From NCBI GenBank assembly GCA_035416745.1, contig DAOLNV010000002.1, positions 110,771-174,770 of the forward strand: DNA of 64,000 nucleotides, given 5' to 3'. The notes beneath the pieces were generated by a model. It ran no database searches, was not told the DNA's origin, and saw only the letters and a program-made list of their open reading frames with translations. This DNA is from Candidatus Hydrogenedentota bacterium (GTDB lineage Bacteria; Hydrogenedentota; Hydrogenedentia; Hydrogenedentales; SLHB01). Position 1 is the stretch's first letter; each line of letters starts with the position of its first letter. This document shows, piece after piece, positions 60,677 to 64,000 of the stretch. The position numbers were made by a program, and so were the translations under genes.

Positions 60677-62218
60677 CTATTTGTCTTCCGGGGGAAGTTC
60701 GACGAGCCAGATGTTGCGGAACCAGACGGGGTTTCCGTGGTCCTGGAGCGACAATGCATCGGGTTCCGAGGTGGCCGTCACCTGCGAGCCCGTGGTCTTG
60801 TCGGGGATAGGCTGATTCTCGTGCACCGGCACGCCGTTATGCAAGACGGTGATGCGCGCGTCTTCCAACTTGTTCCAGTCGCTGTCGAACCGTGCGGCGC
60901 GGAATTCGATGTCGAATGTCTGCCATTGCAGCGGAGGCGCACACACGTTTACCCGCGGGGCGGCAAGTTTGTAGATTCCGCCGCAATCGTTGTTTTCGCC
61001 GGCAAGTCCGTAGCTGTCCAGAACCTGGACTTCATAGCGGTTCTGGAGAAAAACGCCGCTGTTGCCGCGTTTCTGCCCGTCCTGGTCGGGCAGGAAAGGC
61101 GTCCGAAACTCGACGTGCACTTTCTGGTCGATGAAGTTCTGCTTGGTCTGGATGCTGCCGCCGCGGACTTCCATGGCGCCGTTGCCGAGGATCAGCCAGG
61201 TTGCGGGGCCGGGCTCGGTCTGCTCGGGCAACGGCACGGGCTTCCATTCCGCATCGCCCTGTTCCGGGGCGAAAGCCACATCCATCAAGTCGGCGCCGGT
61301 CTTTCCTTCCGCGGTGTACGGGCCCGAGACTTCCCACAACGCGATATTGCCGTCAAACGACTCGAGCGGAAAGAGGTCCTGCCCGGGAGCGCCCACGAAG
61401 AAGCCAGCGACGGGGGATGCATCAAGACCGCGCAATCGGGCCGTAAAGGCCCATTCTTTGTCGTTCTGGACCACTTTTGCCAGGAAGAGGTTCCAGCCTT
61501 CGAGGAGGTCGACCGTAACCTTGTTTTGGCAGGGCGTAACCTTGCGATCTTCGATTATTGAATGTATCTCGGCATTGTTGAGCCAGACTTTTCCGCCGTC
61601 TTCGATGCCGTAGGCGAACTGTGCTTTGCCTGGCGCGGGCGCCCACACCCATGTGCGCAGATAGGCGACGCGGTTTTCGCCGCCGAGCGTTTTCTTGAGG
61701 TTGATACCCCACGGGTCGACGCCCCGCGCCACCCAGAGGTCAAGGTTGCTGCCGTCAAACAACACGATGGCTTCCTTCGGCGGCCGTGCGCCGAGCGTAG
61801 GAGAGAGACGTACGACGTGATGGAGCTCGAGGCCGCCGGATACCGCGCCTTCCACGCGCCCGGTCATGGTTTTGCCCCGGATGGAGACGGCAACCTTGGC
61901 GTCTTTCATGTCGCCGCTGGCGCCCGCCCCGGAGAAGTCCACGCCGCCTTGGACCGCTTTGCCGTCAAGCACGGCCAGCGCCGGTTCGCGCGTATCAAAC
62001 GCCGGCAGCAGGTTCATACGGTAGGTTTTGCCCGCCAGCGGGATGACCTGGGCATATATCTTCGCGCTGCCCCATTTGCCCTCCCAGTCGCCCATGTGCG
62101 GGTCGCCCGGCGTGGTCTGAGCCGGGCTGGCTTCATCGCGAGCTCCCTGGAACGTGGCGCAACCGCCCAGGAGCGCTACGGCCAGCAATGCAATCATCGG
62201 AAGATGACGGGTTTTCAT
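60677..62218 (-). CDS. DUF1080 (3-keto-disaccharide hydrolase) lipoprotein, two-domain form
   Basis: 513 aa with AAGGAGAGACC about 11 nt upstream of the ATG. Lipobox LLGGC (Cys about 20). The N-terminal half (about 40-300) is beta-rich (MGDWEGKWGSAKIYAQV, TMTGRVEGAVSGGLELHHVV, AIVLFDGSNLDLWVARGVDP). The C-terminal half (about 345-510) has the DUF1080/3-keto-disaccharide hydrolase pattern: VHVEFRTPFLPDQDGQKRGN, SGVFLQNRYEVQVLDSYG, CGGIYKLAAPRVNVCAPPLQWQ, ARITVLHNGVPVHE, and LSLQDHGNPVWFRNIWL, with DHGNPV as the core. Members of this family cleave 3-keto glycosides made by Gfo/Idh/MocA oxidoreductases. At 513 aa it is about twice the usual domain length because of the extra N-terminal domain. 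Confidence 0.9.
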   Translation of the reverse strand: MKTRHLPMIALLAVALLGGCATFQGARDEASPAQTTPGDPHMGDWEGKWGSAKIYAQVIPLAGKTYRMNLLPAFDTREPALAVLDGKAVQGGVDFSGAGASGDMKDAKVAVSIRGKTMTGRVEGAVSGGLELHHVVRLSPTLGARPPKEAIVLFDGSNLDLWVARGVDPWGINLKKTLGGENRVAYLRTWVWAPAPGKAQFAYGIEDGGKVWLNNAEIHSIIEDRKVTPCQNKVTVDLLEGWNLFLAKVVQNDKEWAFTARLRGLDASPVAGFFVGAPGQDLFPLESFDGNIALWEVSGPYTAEGKTGADLMDVAFAPEQGDAEWKPVPLPEQTEPGPATWLILGNGAMEVRGGSIQTKQNFIDQKVHVEFRTPFLPDQDGQKRGNSGVFLQNRYEVQVLDSYGLAGENNDCGGIYKLAAPRVNVCAPPLQWQTFDIEFRAARFDSDWNKLEDARITVLHNGVPVHENQPIPDKTTGSQVTATSEPDALSLQDHGNPVWFRNIWLVELPPEDK

Positions 62219-62526
62219 GATTCGGGTCTCTCCTTGTGCCGAGATGGCGGATTTGAGTAAATATACGCGATGGGAAAGAGTAGAATCTCAGGGCGCGCAA
62301 TTTCAAGAACGCTGCAACGCGGCCAGCCACCACCGGGAACGACATCTCCCCCACTCCGCCGGCGCGGCCCCATCTCCGTCACCGCGGTCCGGTCGAATAC
62401 CACGGACTGAATGGCGAGGGAGCTGGAGACCTGGCGGTCGCAAGAGCGGCGCGGCCGGGAGACCGTGCCACAGCGGAGATGCCCTTGAGAATATCGCAGA
62501 AGCCGCGAGATAGCGGCATGAACGGG
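62219..62526. other. intergenic region with second copy of the dispersed repeat
   Basis: 308 bp without a gene. 62424-62473 is the reverse-complement copy of the repeat at 58840-58889. No promoter or terminator could be chosen with confidence. Confidence 0.45.
62424..62473 (-). repeat. dispersed intergenic repeat, copy 2 (inverted)
   Basis: 50 bp matching 58840-58889 in reverse complement at 44 of 50 positions. Together the two copies bracket the epimerase and DUF1080 genes in opposite orientations. Confidence 0.7.
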
Positions 62527-64000
62527 TCAAGGAGTGGCGGCCGTTTCCGCGTCGGATGCGACGAGCGTGCTGTCTTCGTCCCGTATCACGGTCTTTTGAG
62601 CCTGGCTCAGGTCGCAACCGGAAACGAACATGCGCGAGCTTTGCACCGCGTGCAGAAAAGCCGGAATGCCGGGCTCGGCGTCACAGTCGCGGACGCTGGC
62701 GGAAGTTCCCTTCAGACCGATCGCGGCCTGCGCAGGGAGCGAGACAAGGCCGCGAGTGCGAATGTTGCTCAGCGCAGCGCCGTAGACCTCGTCGCAGAAC
62801 AGGCCATATCGCCATGCGCCGCGCGCCGCGCGCAAATCGATATCGACATCCTGAATCCGCAATCCGTCCACGCGCGCACAATAGAGCGCATACGGGTTTG
62901 CAGGGGCGCCCCAGACCCCGCTGGCGGCAGGCGCGGCGCCTTCCGGCATATCGCCGGTCAGAAGAAACTGGATGTTGGAGAGAGTCACGTTTTCACAGTG
63001 TTTCTTGTCGAATCCGCCAACATAGCTGCCGTACCGTGATTGGGCAATGACGTTGGACACGAGGATATTCTTGAGGTGCACCTGGGATTGCTCGCCCGTC
63101 TCGTTGCCCATCCAGAAGTAGAGCGCCTGATTGACGTTTCGCATGACAACGTTGTTGAAGGTGATGTTCTCACACCGGGTCCCCCTGACAATGTTGGGCC
63201 GCCCCGGCAAGATGCTGACGATGTCGAGTCCGATGTCCGTATCGAAGATTGTCAGGTTGCTGAATGAACAGTTTCGAATGATGGAGTCGCCCTCATAACC
63301 GATTCGCACGCCACAGGCCGGCACGGAGCACAGAACACAATTGGTCACCGTGATATTCTCGCAGGGCTTGTCTTCCCCGAGCAGTCCCGCGTCGCTCTTG
63401 ATGGCGATGGCGTCGTCGCCGCCATCGATCGAACAATTGGCGATGCGCACATCGCTGCAACAGTCGATGTCGATCCCGTCGGTGTTCGGACCGTCGTGAG
63501 GATTGCGAATGGTAATGCCGTCGATAGTGACGTTGTTGCAGCCGATCGTCCAAAGGGTATAACAGGACGAATTGGCCAGGGTAACATCACGGACCCGAAG
63601 GGAATCGCCTTTCACAATTGCTATTAGCGCCCGCGGACGGTTCGGCATGGGCTTTCTGACCATCGCAGAAAGCATCTCCTCGAACCAGAACTTCGAGCCT
63701 TGGCCATCAATGGTTCCCCGGCCTTCAATCGAGACGTTTTGGACGCCCTCGCCATAAATAAGAAACCCTCCCCCGACGACTTCAGGGATTCCAAAGGATG
63801 GGGCATCGGGGTCTTGTCGAACAGCCGGAGGATAGTCTTCCGGGCGCGCGCTTCCTCGAAGCACGGCATTCGCTTCCAGCAGAAGGCGGACATTGTCTTT
63901 CAGGAACACGCTTCCTGAGAGATACACGCCCGGCGAAAAGTACACGGTTCCTCCGCCGGCCGCGGTGCACGCATCGATGGCCTTCTGGATGGCCGCCGTG
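62527..64000 (-). CDS. GH28-like polygalacturonase/pectin-degrading enzyme, N-terminus outside window
   Basis: At least 490 codons are visible; the frame stays open to the right edge with TAAIQKAIDACTAAGGGTVY, so the true start is beyond 64000 and a GTG at 63945 is not used. Right-handed parallel beta-helix pattern of GH28: VYFSPGVYLSGSVFLKDNVR, IEGRGTIDGQGSKFWFEEML, WTIGCNNVTIDGITIRNPHD, NTDGIDIDCCSDVRI (catalytic Asp), and GGDDAIAIKSDAG (catalytic Asp pair). The usual GHG motif is replaced by SVPACGVRIGYEG, and the final R-x-K is not evident. It probably cleaves galacturonan or a related acidic polysaccharide in the periplasm or outside. An export signal, if any, is outside the window. Confidence 0.85.
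   Translation of the reverse strand, partial: TAAIQKAIDACTAAGGGTVYFSPGVYLSGSVFLKDNVRLLLEANAVLRGSARPEDYPPAVRQDPDAPSFGIPEVVGGGFLIYGEGVQNVSIEGRGTIDGQGSKFWFEEMLSAMVRKPMPNRPRALIAIVKGDSLRVRDVTLANSSCYTLWTIGCNNVTIDGITIRNPHDGPNTDGIDIDCCSDVRIANCSIDGGDDAIAIKSDAGLLGEDKPCENITVTNCVLCSVPACGVRIGYEGDSIIRNCSFSNLTIFDTDIGLDIVSILPGRPNIVRGTRCENITFNNVVMRNVNQALYFWMGNETGEQSQVHLKNILVSNVIAQSRYGSYVGGFDKKHCENVTLSNIQFLLTGDMPEGAAPAASGVWGAPANPYALYCARVDGLRIQDVDIDLRAARGAWRYGLFCDEVYGAALSNIRTRGLVSLPAQAAIGLKGTSASVRDCDAEPGIPAFLHAVQSSRMFVSGCDLSQAQKTVIRDEDSTLVASDAETAATP

Overview
The window is 64 kb of GC-rich DNA that reads as a bacterial chromosome fragment, probably from an uncultured didermic lineage. The gene content points to the Planctomycetota/Verrucomicrobiota/Lentisphaerota/Hydrogenedentota neighbourhood: very large secreted glycosidases, an H-Xn-DG type pseudopilin, a PEP-CTERM surface protein, Tat-exported oxidoreductases and sulfatases, and an ECF sigma factor fused to extracellular domains. 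No rRNA, tRNA, transposase, phage gene or CRISPR array was seen, so the phylum assignment is inference only.

Layout. 1-2342: a GntR/LacI-type regulator overlapping a partial secreted glycosidase (minus strand). 2911-11931: a forward cluster of a GH106-like rhamnosidase, an EF-hand-rich secreted protein, a six-hairpin glycosidase and a hypothetical secreted protein. 12074-14221: a tandem cyclic-nucleotide-binding protein divergent from the pilus retraction ATPase pilT. 14650-17913: a second GH106-like enzyme. 18005-19437: a PadR-like regulator translationally coupled to a type IV pilin-like protein. 19908-25554: an unusual Nramp-like transporter, then a tight operon of SAM methyltransferase, isoprenyl-diphosphate-synthase-like protein, and MacB/LolCD-type ABC permease plus ATPase. 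25771-27321: a Tat/lipoprotein sulfatase. 27851-33874: a BACON-PKD-PASTA lipoprotein glycosidase and a secreted lipase-like protein followed by a textbook terminator. 34216-51560: GH42-like and GH2-like enzymes (divergent), a LamG/TIM-barrel glycosidase with a Tat-exported sugar-isomerase-like protein, an (alpha/alpha)6-barrel protein with malectin-like domain, and a GH20/DUF4838-like enzyme. 51766-56789: a secreted unknown, the membrane-tethered ECF sigma fusion, and a PEP-CTERM protein behind a near-perfect sigma-54 promoter. 56891-64000: Tat Gfo/Idh/MocA oxidoreductase, small membrane protein, aldose 1-epimerase lipoprotein, DUF1080 (3-keto-disaccharide hydrolase) lipoprotein and a partial GH28.

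How it fits together. Most of the window encodes exported enzymes for complex, probably rhamnose/uronate/sulfate-bearing polysaccharides. There is no SusC/SusD pair or dedicated sugar transporter in view. Unusually, sugar-interconverting enzymes (isomerase-like, epimerase, 3-keto pathway oxidoreductase and hydrolase) all carry export signals, suggesting that glycan processing continues in the periplasm. Adhesion and surface functions (pilT, pseudopilin, PEP-CTERM) and surface-sensing regulators are interspersed. The most notable candidates for new biology are the methyltransferase/isoprenoid-synthase/ABC-exporter operon, the sigma factor with its own transmembrane sensor, the sigma-54-driven PEP-CTERM gene, and the Nramp-like protein lacking the family's metal-binding motifs. 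Several intergenic regions carry degenerate palindromic or dispersed repeats.
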